In this document: positions 32,709 to 47,425 of the stretch, in pieces
How positions within the stretch are numbered: the stretch's first letter is position 1
How the letters are laid out: the number at the start of each line of letters is the position of its first letter
From: Citrus sinensis
Taxonomy: Eukaryota > Streptophyta > Magnoliopsida > Sapindales > Rutaceae
DNA length: 64,000 nucleotides
NCBI RefSeq assembly: GCF_022201045.2
Contig: NC_068557.1
Span: 28,807,501 to 28,871,500 of the forward strand
Direction: 5' to 3'
Made by a program: the position numbers and the translations under genes
The notes under the pieces: model-generated
The model's database searches: none
What the model saw: only the letters and a program-made list of their open reading frames with translations
Told to the model about the DNA's origin: nothing

Positions 32709-33830
32709 GGGGCGGACCCAGGATTTAATATTTTGAAGTGAGTGTAAAAATTTATAAATAGAAAAAAATACATTAAATAAAGGGTGACATGATGAACTTT
32801 ATCCCTATAAATATTTATTTTAAACAAAAATAGTTATAAAAGAGTAGAAAATAAAAGACAATTCATAAAAATACTATTTTTCTATTATGAAATCTGATAT
32901 TACAACCTACAATAACATTTAATTATATAAGGATTAATAAATCAATTAAGAATTTCAAACTAAAATAAATCAATACATGTAATTACAATCTGTTAAAAAT
33001 AGCTAGTAAAACTTTTATATTTGAAGTCAAATACTTAATTATCAGATTTAATAATTAAACAATTAAAATTTATTCATCCTTTTAAATTATAAAAGTATTA
33101 TTTGTTAAAAGTTTCAATAATAAACTAAACTTAACTCAACAAAAAAGTATTTCAGTATTGTTATTTTTTTACCATGCGCTCTGACTCTTTTTGAAAACCC
33201 AAATGCTGATGATTCTTCCATAAAAAACTCCTCATACTCAAATTTTATTTTCTAACTTATACTCTTAGTTAATGTAATTAATAAATAAAATCTAAAAATT
33301 CATATTAAAAAGTTTATGAAAATTTTGATAATTGTTACTATATGTTGCTTTTGTAAGTACCATTAGTGTTAATGACGGCGTTATATTACATTGTTATACT
33401 TTAATTTTTTCAATTAGTATTTTTTTAAAATAAATTAAAGTAGTAATAGTATTTTATCTCCCTAATGTTTTCAATCTATTCAATAAATATATAATTTATC
33501 ATTTAATAAAATAAGTCACTCATTTCAATTAGAAAAAAAGATATAATTTAATTAGGGACATATTTGAAAATTAAATAAAACTCTATTGTTATTTAAAATT
33601 GATGAGACATAAGGACAATTGAGTTAAGGACATATTTGAATATAAAATAAAAATTCTATTGTAATATTAAATTGATGAAAATATAAGGGTAATTGAGTTA
33701 GGGACAGATATGTAAAGAAAATAGAAACTCTGCTATTTGAAACAAATGATGAAAAAATAAGGGGGTGAATGATTTTTTCTGGACTAGACCGGACTACTGA
33801 CCAGTCTAGCCCAGCTGTAGGTCCGCCACC
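32709..33830. mobile_element. AT-rich transposon-like element, unclassified
   Basis: The ends carry short inverted sequences: GGGGCGGACCCAGG at the left and, as the reverse complement of the right end, GGTGGCGGACCTACAG. The interior is very AT-rich, without coding capacity, and contains a 73-bp triplicate repeat near its right end. I could not find a clear target duplication, so class and exact ends are uncertain. Confidence 0.4.
33554..33766. repeat. Tandem repeat, about 73-bp unit, three copies
   Basis: Units start at about 33554, 33626 and 33700. Each has TAGGGACATATTTG or a variant, CTCTATTGTTAT or a variant, then GATGARA.ATAAGG.CAATTGAGT. Divergence increases towards the third copy. Confidence 0.7.
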
Positions 33831-34019
33831 GGTTTGGATCAAGTCAACCTACAAATCCCTCCAAAGAATTAGAACAGACAAATCCACTAATGGTCATGCA
33901 GCAAATTAAAGACGGCAATTTCGGTTATTTATAAAAACTCCAAAAAATTCAAATGAGGTAAGTAATATCTTACCTCATCTCCCCCAAAAAAAAAAATCCT
34001 TTTAATCCGTGAAAAAAAA

Positions 34020-34475
34020 AAGTAATATATTTTTGTCTCTACCATAGATCTCACTCTTATTCTCACTCAAAAATTCTTTCTTTCTTTCACTTTTTTTTTA
34101 GATTTTCTTTATACCTTTTTGTTTAAAGCAAATATAATTAAACCACATGAGTTGTTGTACAAGTTTTTTTTTTATTTAAAAAAACTCAAATAATTGAATA
34201 ATTAAACCACATGAGTTGTTGTACAAGTTTTTTTTTTTATTTAAAAAAACTCAAATAATTGACTTGAGTGTTGGAGGATTCAAGTTAGAAAAACCTTTGG
34301 CATCCTCCTAACAGTTCTCTATGAACGCAACGAGAAGTGCCTGTGGTCGCTTGGGTTTGCTTGAGCAAGAAGTTGCAAGTAAAAACTATCTCCCCAACTA
34401 TAACAAATTTAAATGTTGGCGTGGGCATCTAATTGCCACACAACTCGACCAGATTTCCGCATCAACCGGTGGGTC
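34020..34475 (+). mobile_element. LTR-derived fragment related to 51333-52006
   Basis: It shares with the second site the ordered blocks CCACATGAGTTGT, GACTTGAG, GTGCCTGTGGTCGC (GTGCTTGTGGTCGC in the other), AAATTTAA.TGTT.GCGTGG.CATCT and CCAGATTTC.GCATCAAC. GACTTGAG-type words near the end of an LTR, then a terminal GCATCAAC, are common in plant gypsy LTRs. No second LTR or target duplication is evident. It ends 12 bp before the 3' end of the J-like gene. Confidence 0.5.
34136..34260. repeat. Tandem duplication, 64-bp unit, within the LTR fragment
   Basis: AATTAAACCACATGAGTTGT...AACTCAAATAATTGA appears at 34136-34199 and 34200-34260. The copies are nearly identical, so the duplication is recent. 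Confidence 0.9.
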
Positions 34476-34487
34476 TATGTTTTCGAA

Positions 34488-35003
34488 CTAAGATGAATTA
34501 TTTGGGTCAGGGTCAGTCTTTTGGAACCTAAATGGTGAAGGCTTTCGTGCTCTTGAGAAATTACTATCACCATCTGCTCGAGGTTGAGACCAACTTGAAT
34601 TGGAACCCGCTTTGCTTTTCTTTGAACAGAAACTACGACGGTAATAAGCTTCTCTCTTTTCGGGGTTTGTCAAAACGTCCCCGGCTGATTGAACTATTTG
34701 AAAAGCACCCTCGGCGGCAATAGATGGGTTCTTTTCCGGATGCAGCATCAACGCCAATCTCTTGTACTGTTTCTTGACAGTGATATTATCAACTTCGGGA
34801 TCAGTAATGGCAAGAATGTCGTACCGGGTTGATTTCATCTCTGGTAGTTGATGCACTCTGTAGGCGGTGAAATAATCATCGAGATTGGGTAAATTTCCAT
34901 TAAAATCTTTGGCTGCTTTCAGCTGCTTGATCGCCATGTCTACGTTCTGAAGCTTCAAATACTCTTCTGCAGCATCTCTAGCCTTCCCGGCTGCTAACTT
35001 CAC
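34488..35003 (-). CDS. J-like (DnaJ) domain protein fragment with HPE in place of HPD
   Basis: The open frame encodes about 170 residues resembling the N-terminal third of large plant J proteins: an N-terminal helix repeat (ARDAAEEYLKLQNVDMAIKQ), then a J-domain region YDILAITDPEVDN...KKQYKRLALMLHPEKNP...GAFQIVQSAGDVL. The HPD tripeptide needed to stimulate Hsp70 reads HPE. The frame has no ATG at its start: a TGA lies four codons before 35003, and the first in-frame ATG is at 34937, cutting into the first helix. Family members are usually 500 residues or more; this ends after a Ser-rich tail. It has no introns. It is probably a truncated duplicate or pseudogene, but if translated it would be a J-like protein unable to act as a normal Hsp70 partner. 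Confidence 0.55.
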   Translation of the reverse strand: MKLAAGKARDAAEEYLKLQNVDMAIKQLKAAKDFNGNLPNLDDYFTAYRVHQLPEMKSTRYDILAITDPEVDNITVKKQYKRLALMLHPEKNPSIAAEGAFQIVQSAGDVLTNPEKREAYYRRSFCSKKSKAGSNSSWSQPRADGDSNFSRARKPSPFRFQKTDPDPNNSS

Positions 35004-35628
35004 AAGATTTGATCAGCATTGTTACTTTCAGTAAACAGAGGGTCAAGTGGCGTTTTAGCTTCATACACTTGTTTTTACAGTGAACAGATTGTTTCGCAGA
35101 GTTGACACCTTCCTAGTTGAAACAGGTTTCCATTTGTTAGATTTGTGAGAGAGTACCGAGTGTTAGTGTCACATAGTTAATTCGGTTGTTAAAAAAAAAA
35201 TAATAATAACAGAGAATCACTACCTGACAAAAGTGTGATTTTTTGCATTCTAAATTATACTCAAGAATTGTGCACAACCAAAAAAAATGAGAAGTATTTT
35301 GAACATTATACTACTTTTTTGAACAATCATAGCGTGAAATTCAGACTCACTAGATACTAGAAAAATAGTAAAAAGGAAAAAGACAATTTGCATAATAATT
35401 TCAACTTTTGTGCACCGATGACGTGAATGTTAGTACAAAAACAGTTGATCCATTAGAAGGAAATCTTTAGATAATTGTTAAACGTGTCAAATATGACCAA
35501 CATTGTTAATAATGTTCTAAATTGTCCATCCCCTAATCATGGCCGTCCTGGCCTAAATCCTTCTTAACACAAGAATATCAAAATATATGTTATAAGTGTT
35601 TTGCCCAACATCCGTTGAACATAAGACT
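35004..35628. other. Short intergenic spacer
   Basis: Separates the J-like fragment from the end of the LpxD gene on the same strand. Nothing else recognised. Confidence 0.5.
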
Positions 35629-37836
35629 TCATGAGGTCCTTTTCTTTGAACTACAAATCTGGTTAGCGACTTGTCTTCTCCATTCATGAATCGGAACCTG
35701 TAGAGCAATTTGTAAAAGGGTTTATAGATGAACGTCACAATGTTGCACAAATCAATCAACTGACACTCACAAATTTAGTTGACACACTCAGATTTTACTC
35801 TTTATTACACGACAAATTCAAATAAATGAATGAGCTTAAAAGAAAATCCTCACAGCAGGGAAGCCACCATAATCCCCAGGCTCTGTGATGTCCTTGAAGA
35901 CACAGCTATTAGCAGCAAGTCGGACCTGCAATTGAACCATTCCATGTAAATGAGTAAACATACTCCAACCATGAAAACAATAGTATAAGGATGCTGCCAC
36001 ATTTAGGTCAAAAGATGAAATTCTCTGATCAATGGTACTATATTTCTGCTTCAAAAACTGTGGAAGGAATTAGATAGGCGAGCCCTGATGGGTAGAGTCG
36101 ATAACTACTCTGATACATGATCGGCAGTATGCCAGACAACTTTCAGTCTATGATCTTCCAGTTGTATATAGGACTATAGGAGTATATGCTTCACATTATT
36201 ACATTATCAAATGATAGGGTCATCTCAACCACTTGAATGGATAAACCCCTTTTTTTCCCCCAAATTGGAAAAAAAGTGCTTCTTCAAGTATATACCTTTG
36301 ATGCTATAGAAACATGATCACGAACAGCTACCCTTCCCCCCAAAGTTACATAATCCCCTATCCTGAAGGAAGCGAAATCATGTGGGACATAAGTTTCACA
36401 TTGTCATTTAATGGAGTTGCGTCAAATAAAACGTAAACCCAAAGTACTCCAAAAACTTAAAACCAAAAGCATTAGGAAAAAAAATGTAAACAAGGAAGAA
36501 GAAGTAACCTACGTCGCTGAACCTGCAATTCCAACTTGTCCACAGAGCATGCAACTCTTTCCTATAGCTACATTATGGCCAATCTGCAAAAGGAAAGCAG
36601 ATTCTCTTTCTTCTTGAGATTGCTGAATATGTTTGTTGAAAAGGCAAGTTAGCAAAAACCCACCTGGACCAAATTATCTATCTTTGAATGATCCCCTATA
36701 ACTGTATCTCTCCAACTGCAAAAATAAACAGGTCAAAACTCAAAATTCAGCTTGAATTGGCTTCTAATTACAAGCAAGTTTCAGAAAATTAGCAAAGCAA
36801 ACAAACGCGTCACCTGCCCCTATCAATGCAGGAATTTGCACCAATCTCCACATGGTTACCAATCCTAGCATTCAGTAGCTGAGGAGAGGAAACATATCAC
36901 AAAACACCAAGGCAATCCATCTGAGGCACCTACTTAGCTTTTCTTAAAAGGCTAAAATATATTGAAAATACAAACATAAAGCTTTTACCATATTCCACCA
37001 CAAATCCAAATATAATTTTACCAATTATTTATACTTTCAATTTTTAACTGTTTTAGTTATCAAGATCTCTCTAAAAGGATAAATTAGAGAAACACACACA
37101 AACAAACATATAGATCACCAACTTGAGGTTTCTTCAACATGTTGCCGTGCTCGTCCACAAAAAATCCAAATCCTGAAACACAGACAACATGCCTCCAAAT
37201 TTTAGAACGCAACAATTGGGTTATAAAGTTAAAGTTCAATTTATCTTTCAACAATTGGCTTACTGCCTTACCATCTTGACCAATGCACACCCCATTGTGA
37301 ATGATACATGAATCACCTATAATGCAGTTACTGAGTGCAACATTAAACCTTTAGAAAGAAAACATACATAGTTATAGCTACTATCAAACACTAAAAGTTG
37401 ACTGTAGATGTCGTAAATGAGTTAACTAAAATACCCTATATTTGTTGATTGACCGATGGTAACAGCGGGACCAACAACAGTTCCTGATCCAATACACACA
37501 TTTGCACCCAGTACTGCTTTTGAATGAACTATAGCACCAACTTCAATCAGCACAGTTGAATCAATACAAGCTGACTGGTGGAAGATCCCACCTCCATTAT
37601 GCCATTTTTGAAATTGTTGGCGGCTTTCTATGTCTGAAACATATAAAAGCATGTGCAAAGTACCAGTCAAGCATTTCCTCGAACATTTGGACGGCAGAAA
37701 TTGAACAGCGGATTGTATGAGTATAACCACTATAACACTCACCGGACTTAGTCGAAAAGAGATTGCAAAATCTACCAAAGTCTTGTTTATATGTCTTGGT
37801 GAGACGATAATAATGGACAAATCGTTTAACCGCCAT
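35629..37836 (-). CDS. LPXD: UDP-3-O-acylglucosamine N-acyltransferase (LpxD), mitochondrial
   Basis: Ten exons on the minus strand with consistent GT-AG sites and phases: 37743-37836, 37435-37633, 37272-37348, 37123-37172, 36814-36878, 36664-36715, 36513-36583, 36296-36362, 35854-35925 and 35629-35697. They encode 271 residues. LpxD adds the N-linked acyl chain in the lipid A pathway; plants keep mitochondrial homologues. Residues 1-31 ([20 protein letters not shown]...) are Arg/Lys-rich and free of acidic residues apart from one Asp, typical of a mitochondrial presequence. Left-handed beta-helix hexapeptides follow ([34 protein letters not shown]). The catalytic-type His lies in QIGHNVAIG. 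The ending VPIHEWRRQ is as in plant LpxD. An alternative upstream ATG (37931) is not joined in phase by a good donor; the chosen exon has donor GTGAGT. Confidence 0.9.
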
Positions 37837-38332
37837 AAGCAGTTAAAATAAATGAAAGCATGGAGTTTTATTCTTTTTAACAAAAACCGTGGAGTTTTGG
37901 AAACGAAACGAGTTCTACAGACGTTCGCCACTCGCCAGTCACGCAGAGACAGCTGGCGTCAGCGAATTGGAGGAATAAGATAGGGAAGATCTAGAAGACT
38001 AAATATTTATATTTAGTCCTTAATACAAATATTGGCAGTCCCAAACTTATATAAGGTTTAGTTGGGTTTACACGACGACAAAAAAAAAAAAGAAAAAATT
38101 TACGATATTTTCTACAATTTATCAAACTATTTTTTAATTATTACTTAGAAATTAGTTATGTATTTACTATTACTTTATAGTTAATTAATTTTTTATTATT
38201 CATTGGTTACTTAAAATTTAGTAAGTATTTTTATTTAAGTATTTTTATTTAATAGGAAATGATATATCTCTTATGCAATAGCCAATAATTTAAATTTTTA
38301 TATTTGTTTATTAAATTGAAGAGACCGTTATT
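37837..38332. other. Divergent spacer between LPXD and the CRK cluster
   Basis: GC-richer LPXD leader up to about 37990, then AT-rich DNA. No gene. Confidence 0.5.
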
Positions 38333-39581
38333 ACCGAATTGCAACATAAAATTCTTGTGAGGCTCTTGGGATACAGCTTAGAGGAAAATGAAACTCCGGT
38401 CAGCTATGAGTATATGCCTAACAAAAGCCTCGATGTCTTCCTCTTTGTTTTGTCTGTCGGACTCTGTATTTTAATTCTAGTACGCTACATGTAGTAAGAA
38501 AGACAAAAGTACTTCCTTAATTGCTGGTTATCAAATTGTGCAAATAAAAGTAGAACGTATGGCTATTTCGGCCTAATTCTAGTTTTCTTTGCACATTATG
38601 TGCCTACGTCACTACTGGGCACCGTAGTGACGTTAAATGCTGTGTTCAAATTCGTTTTCAGACTCAACAAGGCGTGTTAAATTGGACTGGAAAAGACGCT
38701 CAAGTATTATTAATGAAATTACATGGGGTGGTCTTTTATATCCCCATGAGAATTTTCAACTCAAAATTATCTAAAATTATCTATTGAGATCTCAAAATTA
38801 AGTTAGGAATTTTTTGCCAAATCATGAGATGAACCCTAAGAAATCAGACTTTGGAATGGCGAGGATATTCGGGGAAAAGTTAAGTGAAGCTAATACGACC
38901 GACGGAGTTGTTGGACATAGTAACTGCATTTCACAACTAATTGGTAATTGCCTCTGCTTTGTCTGTTTTCGAAGATTAACATAGCTAACGGTACATGGTT
39001 TGAACTTATGACCATGTTATCGTGTGATAAGATTCAAGAGACTGAGGTCGTATACGTCTGTTAGCTTTTGTATGGCATCCGATCTTATGTTGTTGTTCCA
39101 TTTTCAAACAGCGGATACATGGCCCCAGAGTATGATGTCTTCAGATTTGGAAAAAGGATAGTGGATTTTATCCATCCAAAAATGGTCTAAGCCTCCTTTC
39201 TTATGTATGTAACTCTCTTTCTTTCTTTCTGAAAAATAATTTCCAACGATCGTTTCCCTAATCTTGCTTTGTGACTTGTATGGTCTAAAGGAGAAGCAAT
39301 GGCGCTGATGGGGCCAGTACTGAAGCAGTCGTGGGTTCATGCTGGACTTTTGAAATTTATCCGTATTGGATTATTGTGTGTTCAAGATCGAAGACTCAGC
39401 AGACAGGCCCACCATGTCTTCTGTGGTTATTATGTTAGCAAGCGGTTCGGTACCACTTCCTCAACCAACCCAACCTGCAGTTTCTGTTGGCCGAATTGTC
39501 GCAAGGCCGGGTCAATTCTCACCAGGCGCCGAAATTTGCTCTGATAATGATGTTACCCTTTCAAGCATGTCACCCCGTTGA
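38333..39581 (+). pseudogene. Cysteine-rich receptor-like kinase pseudogene (kinase part only)
   Basis: Relics of the last four CRK exons lie in order. 38333-38447 encodes [11 protein letters not shown]...[14 protein letters not shown] but has lost its splice donor (GTTTTG in place of GGTTTG). About 38662-38934 begins DSTRRVKLDWKRR, then breaks, losing the HRDLK catalytic loop. About 39113-39190 keeps only GYMAPEY. 39290-39581 retains the C-terminal exon with a frameshift near 39390 (HIGLLCV-like, then DRPTMSSVV in another frame) and ends in SSMSPR. No DUF26 domains, signal peptide, membrane segment or glycine loop are present upstream. It is a dead truncated copy of the neighbouring genes. 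Confidence 0.85.
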
Positions 39582-41032
39582 CAATTAATTCCTATTCATT
39601 CACTTCGTTGAAGATAAACACAGGGAAAACAAAGTGTTAATTAGAATTAGTTTGAAGTTCTGGCGATAATGCAACCACAAGAAATTATTAATTAGTAACC
39701 TACGGCAGGTCCAGTAATTGCTCTTGTTGATCCCGTGCAAACATTTTTTTTGCATTACTCTTCTTCTGCAAGAACTGTTGTCCACAGTCCACTGACAGGA
39801 GCATAGCTGGTTAATTGGTCTGATTTCTTTTACCTTATGTTTTATTAATCATGTGTGTAAGTATATTGCATCTCTTTAAGGGACCGATTAAACCTAGACT
39901 CTACTGCATAAAAATGCAGATATTCATTTCAACTATTTTGTCTTCCCTTTTTCAGGAAAAGAAACTGAGTTGAATTTATGCAGCAAAAAAATTTATAAAA
40001 ATATCTTTTTTAAAAAAAAAAAAACCCATTCAAATGAAAATTTTCTGGTTTTGTCCCGCTAGGAACAATTAGCTAGAGATTTCGTATTCAATTCAACTAC
40101 TGCGTCTTCCCTTCTAATATTTTTCTCCAACAGTTGTGTCTTCCCTCTTCATATTTTCTCGTTGAAAGCAAGTATGAGCTTATTTTATGCTGCACGTGGT
40201 TATTGCTGTTTATATTAAAAATTATCTTGAATGGCCGACGGATTACGGATTCGGTGAACGGGAGAATTTTTCCATCAGTGAATGATATGTTAATCCCCTA
40301 AAGCAAGCAAAGGAGCAGTCAACCCCCTACGCCAAGACACGCAATGCCAAAAATGGCAGTCAACCCTCCATTTACAATTTTGGTCAAGCTTGTGGGGGGA
40401 TACAGCAGATGCTCTTTAATTCATGCATTTTGATTTATTTAACTATATATCTGTGTGAACCGAACGAGACGAAAATCTTTTCCTGCCAACCCCAACTTGC
40501 AAGAACATAGTAGATTTTTGGTGCACGCGTCTTGGATCGATCAAATATACTTTAATCTTATTTAATATTTATCACCAAAGACTAATCTCTTTTTACTAAA
40601 GCAAAAGCTTATATGAAGGCAAAATTTTGGTTTGTGCTTGAAATTAATGTTTGGATCCTTACCAACAAGTGACAAGTTCTGATTCTTCTCTTCATTGAAT
40701 TTTGTAACATATGCTTCGTTTATTTACTTTTATTTATGAAGCTTTCTTTTTTTTTTTTTAGTATTTTGTATAGTACAAATAGGATACGATGAGTTAAAAG
40801 AAATGCACACTTAAAGTTCAGCACCCATAAATTTTTTTTAAAAAATACATAATTAAAATCTAATGCAGGAAATCAAAGAAAATAAATTTTCATATAACTA
40901 CATAGGATGCTCCCAAAAAAAAAAAAAAACTACATAAGAAGAGTTGAGCCTTTCACCATAATGATAAAAGAAATAAATGCAACCAACTCAATCAGAGTGT
41001 TGTCAGCAACCTTTTTAAATTTGAAACAACAT
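39582..41032. other. Intergenic in the CRK cluster
   Basis: A word CTACTG/TTTTGTCTTCCCTT-like repeats around 39930 and 40100 (local diverged duplication of the pseudogene 3' flank). No gene. Confidence 0.45.
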
Positions 41033-41041
41033 TTTTCTCAT

Positions 41042-41169
41042 GGCAAATGCTATGTTACAATTAATGTAACATACACACTCAACAACAACCACACAAATTG
41101 TGTGGGCCCATCATTTGTGTGGTTGTTGTTGAGTGTGTATGTTACATTAATTGTAACATAGGGACTCCC
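41042..41169. mobile_element. 128-bp fold-back MITE of Mutator type
   Basis: The exact 9-bp sequence TTTTCTCAT lies on both sides (41033-41041 and 41170-41178). Nearly the whole element is one hairpin: arms 41050-41098 and 41113-41161 are 49 bp, perfectly complementary, with a 14-base loop. The left terminus GGCAAATGCTATGTTACA resembles the MULE termini at 16390-17529. The perfect stem means it is young or kept identical; transcribed through, it would give a long double-stranded RNA hairpin. Confidence 0.9.
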
Positions 41170-41178
41170 TTTTCTCAT

Positions 41179-42573
41179 TAATTGATTTGTAAATAGGAAA
41201 AAAAATACTACAAAACTTTTAAAACTTTAGTTGTTTGATTGTTAATGAAAATTTTTATTAAAAATTATAAATTACTTTAATAGGCATATTTTTTTAAAGT
41301 ATGTTCTGAAAGAAATGAGACAAGATTATCAATTAAGTAAAAGATATTTTAATATTTTAAAAAAAGTTTTCAATCTCTATTAGTAACCGTAAAAAAATTG
41401 AATTTTTATAATAGAGAAAAAGCCAGCTTATTTAATATTAAAAAACTCTAAAAAAAATAATCAAACAACAATAAGAATTAAATAAATTATAAAATTAAAT
41501 AAATACCTATAATCATTAAATAAGCACTAAAGTCAATTTTAACATGAAGATATAAAGTACCAGTACACTTTGACAATTTGATAATTAGTGATCTATTTTA
41601 GTAATTGTTTAGATTCGTATATAATTGTTTAGAATCGTGTATTGTGTGTTAGGAAAAGTTTGTCAAAAGTTTGTCAAAAGGCGTTTGGAAATACTTTCTC
41701 CCAAATGTGTGAATGGTGGAGCCTTTCTTTTTATCCGAAATAAAAGTGGGATGGGCACCTTTATTAGACCCTATTAACAAAGGTTTCTATCACTCGCATC
41801 CTCGTTGTTTGTGGAAAGAAATTCATAGACTGACATATTGGAAATCTATTACTTTTTAAGTCCTTCTTAATTGTATTTTATATCATTCAAATAGTTTTCA
41901 ACAATTAAGTTTACGAGCTTATGGTCACAAAAATTGAGTTTTATATTTTTTTTATTACATTTATTCTTTTTAAATTCTCTATGGTTGATACGAAAATTTT
42001 AACATGCTCTCAAATATATAAGGTGATATAATTTTTTGCTAACAAAAAACTTAAACTTTAATAATTAACATGTAACTCATTTGGATACTAAAAGTAACTC
42101 AGATTTGATTAGATGTTTGGATTGTTATGTTGTCAACTACGTTAATGATCAAACTTAGTGACGACCCTGAAATCGTAATTAAATAAAATATAATTAATGT
42201 GGACTGAAGGGACGTATTTGTAAGGTTATGGTCTCGGTGTTCATTTTCACAAACAATAAGGACTCCTATAGGGGAGAGAAAACTTTTATAAAAAAAATCG
42301 AAGATGAGAGAAATTTATCCCCTTTCACTATCCATCTACTCTCTCTTTACCTTTCTCTTCATTATTTCTCTCAGCTTTCTCTTGGCTTAATATTTTTCAA
42401 TAATTAATAAAGAAACATTTCATAAAGACTGCCACTTGATATGTGCAAGTGCGTTTGTTGTGTCCAACTTTCTTTATTAACACATTCATTATCCCAGACA
42501 AGCCTATTACTTTGGATAAGTGCGAAGTAAACATCTCTATTGAAACGAAGCCAAATCTTTGCTTCAGAGGACA
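41179..42573. other. CRK 1 upstream region
   Basis: AT-rich with no gene. TTATAAAAAAAATCG near 42286 is a possible TATA element about 285 bp before the start codon. Confidence 0.45.
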
Positions 42574-45808
<3,235 letters not shown>

Positions 45809-46994
45809 TATTAGAGATTGTTTTGATGCTGATTTAACCCTTTCAAATGTTCCACCTCTTTGACGCTCTATATGTTGTTAATATATATCATTTTCATTTC
45901 TACCTTTACAACACCTTGGCCATGATCGTTTGGCACTAATATCATCTTTTGTTCGTCATATGGTTTCATTTTCCACTGAATAGGAATCATTGTTCCCCTC
46001 TAGATTCATTTTGGCCACCACATATATATCTGCCATTCATTCACTTCGTATTTTAAATACTTAGGGAAGCAGAATGTTGGGATCGAGCAAAGCACATATT
46101 GATAATTTAATTTCAAATGATGAACGAATCTTGACCTAATCTATTGAGGAATTTGAGGCTTACAGTGATATAGCATAAAACATGAAGGCTCAAATAGTGG
46201 ATTACAGTTAGTGTGATGAGTGTTATTAGTGAATTACCATTAGTGTGTTTTATTGAGTGTTATTAGTGGATTACAGTTGGTGTGTTTTATTGAGTGGAAT
46301 GTAGTAAGTGGAGCTGAGTATAAATACTATAAATATGTGCTAAATTTATTGTAAAAATCATCCAATCTTTAATCAAAATTTGAGTTTTCTCGTTTCAAAT
46401 TCTAATTTAGAATTTGTTATACCTTTTTTTCTCTTCATGAGAACACAAGTTAGAGCGACATCTAACAAACCGCTGCGTCATACAATATCAATTGAAACAC
46501 AGAAAGATCAATAACTCCAAAGACTCGAACGCTGTCAAATACTTGAGGTGGTTCACCCAAGATGCTTACTTCCGCATCGGAATGCGCACTCAAAACGCTT
46601 TATTGGATCGTGACGATTAAAGTCCTTAATCTCATTACAGAGAACAAAACTCTCTGGACAACGTTCGCTAATTAAATTCGAGCAAAATAATGAGAAAATT
46701 GCTTGTGGAGCACTATTGGTCAATGGATGTGGATCCAATAATGAAGTGACTTGAGCTCTATCTCTTTATAATCTTCTGTCATGTGAAAAATATATCGTTA
46801 AAATTTAATTAATTTTATATTTTTATCTAATAACTATCGATTATAATTTTTTATTATGACCCCTCTTTTTTTATATCAGTTATTCTGTTTGTAACTGTAT
46901 AACAAATTTTAATTTACTTCAGCGTATATGATCATCATTAATTAATTATTAGTAAGTTTATACTTGGACAAATTAATTTTAATGTGTGATGCAG
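45809..46994. other. Intergenic, possible LTR remnant
   Basis: A 37-bp word (TGAGTGTTATTAGTG.ATTA.C.TTRGTGTGTTTTAT) is tandemly repeated at about 46217-46254 and 46255-46291, shortly before a TATAAATA (46319-46326). This looks like part of a Copia-type LTR, but without ends or duplications to prove it. No gene. Confidence 0.4.
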
Positions 46995-47425
46995 ATGTGG
47001 TCGTACAGGCATCTACAAGACTCATCTATTTGGTAGCCCAAGTATCATAGTTTCGACAATCGAAATATCCTGAGCAGTCTTGATGGACGACGAGTTACTT
47101 ACAAATTGTTATCCTACAGCCATGAAGATATTGGCTGGAAATTAATATTTTTTAAATGAATTTGAAATTAATAATGCAAAAATAATAGTTTAACTCTAAG
47201 GACTACTAAAGGGAAATTCACGCCATGTTATTCTTGCATTTTTTATTTTCAAATTAATCTAAAATATTTCTTTCCTCGCCAGCACGAAAAGGACTGGTAC
47301 AGATCCTCGAAGCGGAACTTAGTACTAGAAGGGGAATGCAAAAAAGTGATGATCGAATGACCAAGATGATGATGGCAAAAAGTTGGATGACTGGCGTCTT
47401 CTTTAGCCGATCTGAATGCTCCCTT
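46995..47425 (+). pseudogene. Cytochrome P450 relic, CYP88 (ent-kaurenoic acid oxidase) type
   Basis: After an acceptor-like GATGCAG at 46995, the frame reads CGRTGIYKTHLFGSPSIIVS, a TGA, then AVLMDDELLTNCYPTAMKIL. This is the segment following the first intron in CYP88 enzymes (GRTG-Y, FGSPSI, VLMDDE). A second relic starts after GCCAG at 47283 and reads ARKGLVQILEAELSTRRGMQ, again CYP88-like, before losing frame near 47370; a further SLADLN-like piece follows. No haem-binding region was found nearby. This is a dead fragment of a P450 in the gibberellin or triterpenoid oxidation class. Confidence 0.7.

Noticed and set aside
37597..37931. Upstream ATG at 37931 as the LPXD start
   Set aside because: That frame has no donor in the phase required by exon 2. 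The frame from 37836 has donor GTGAGT in the right phase and yields a mitochondrial presequence.
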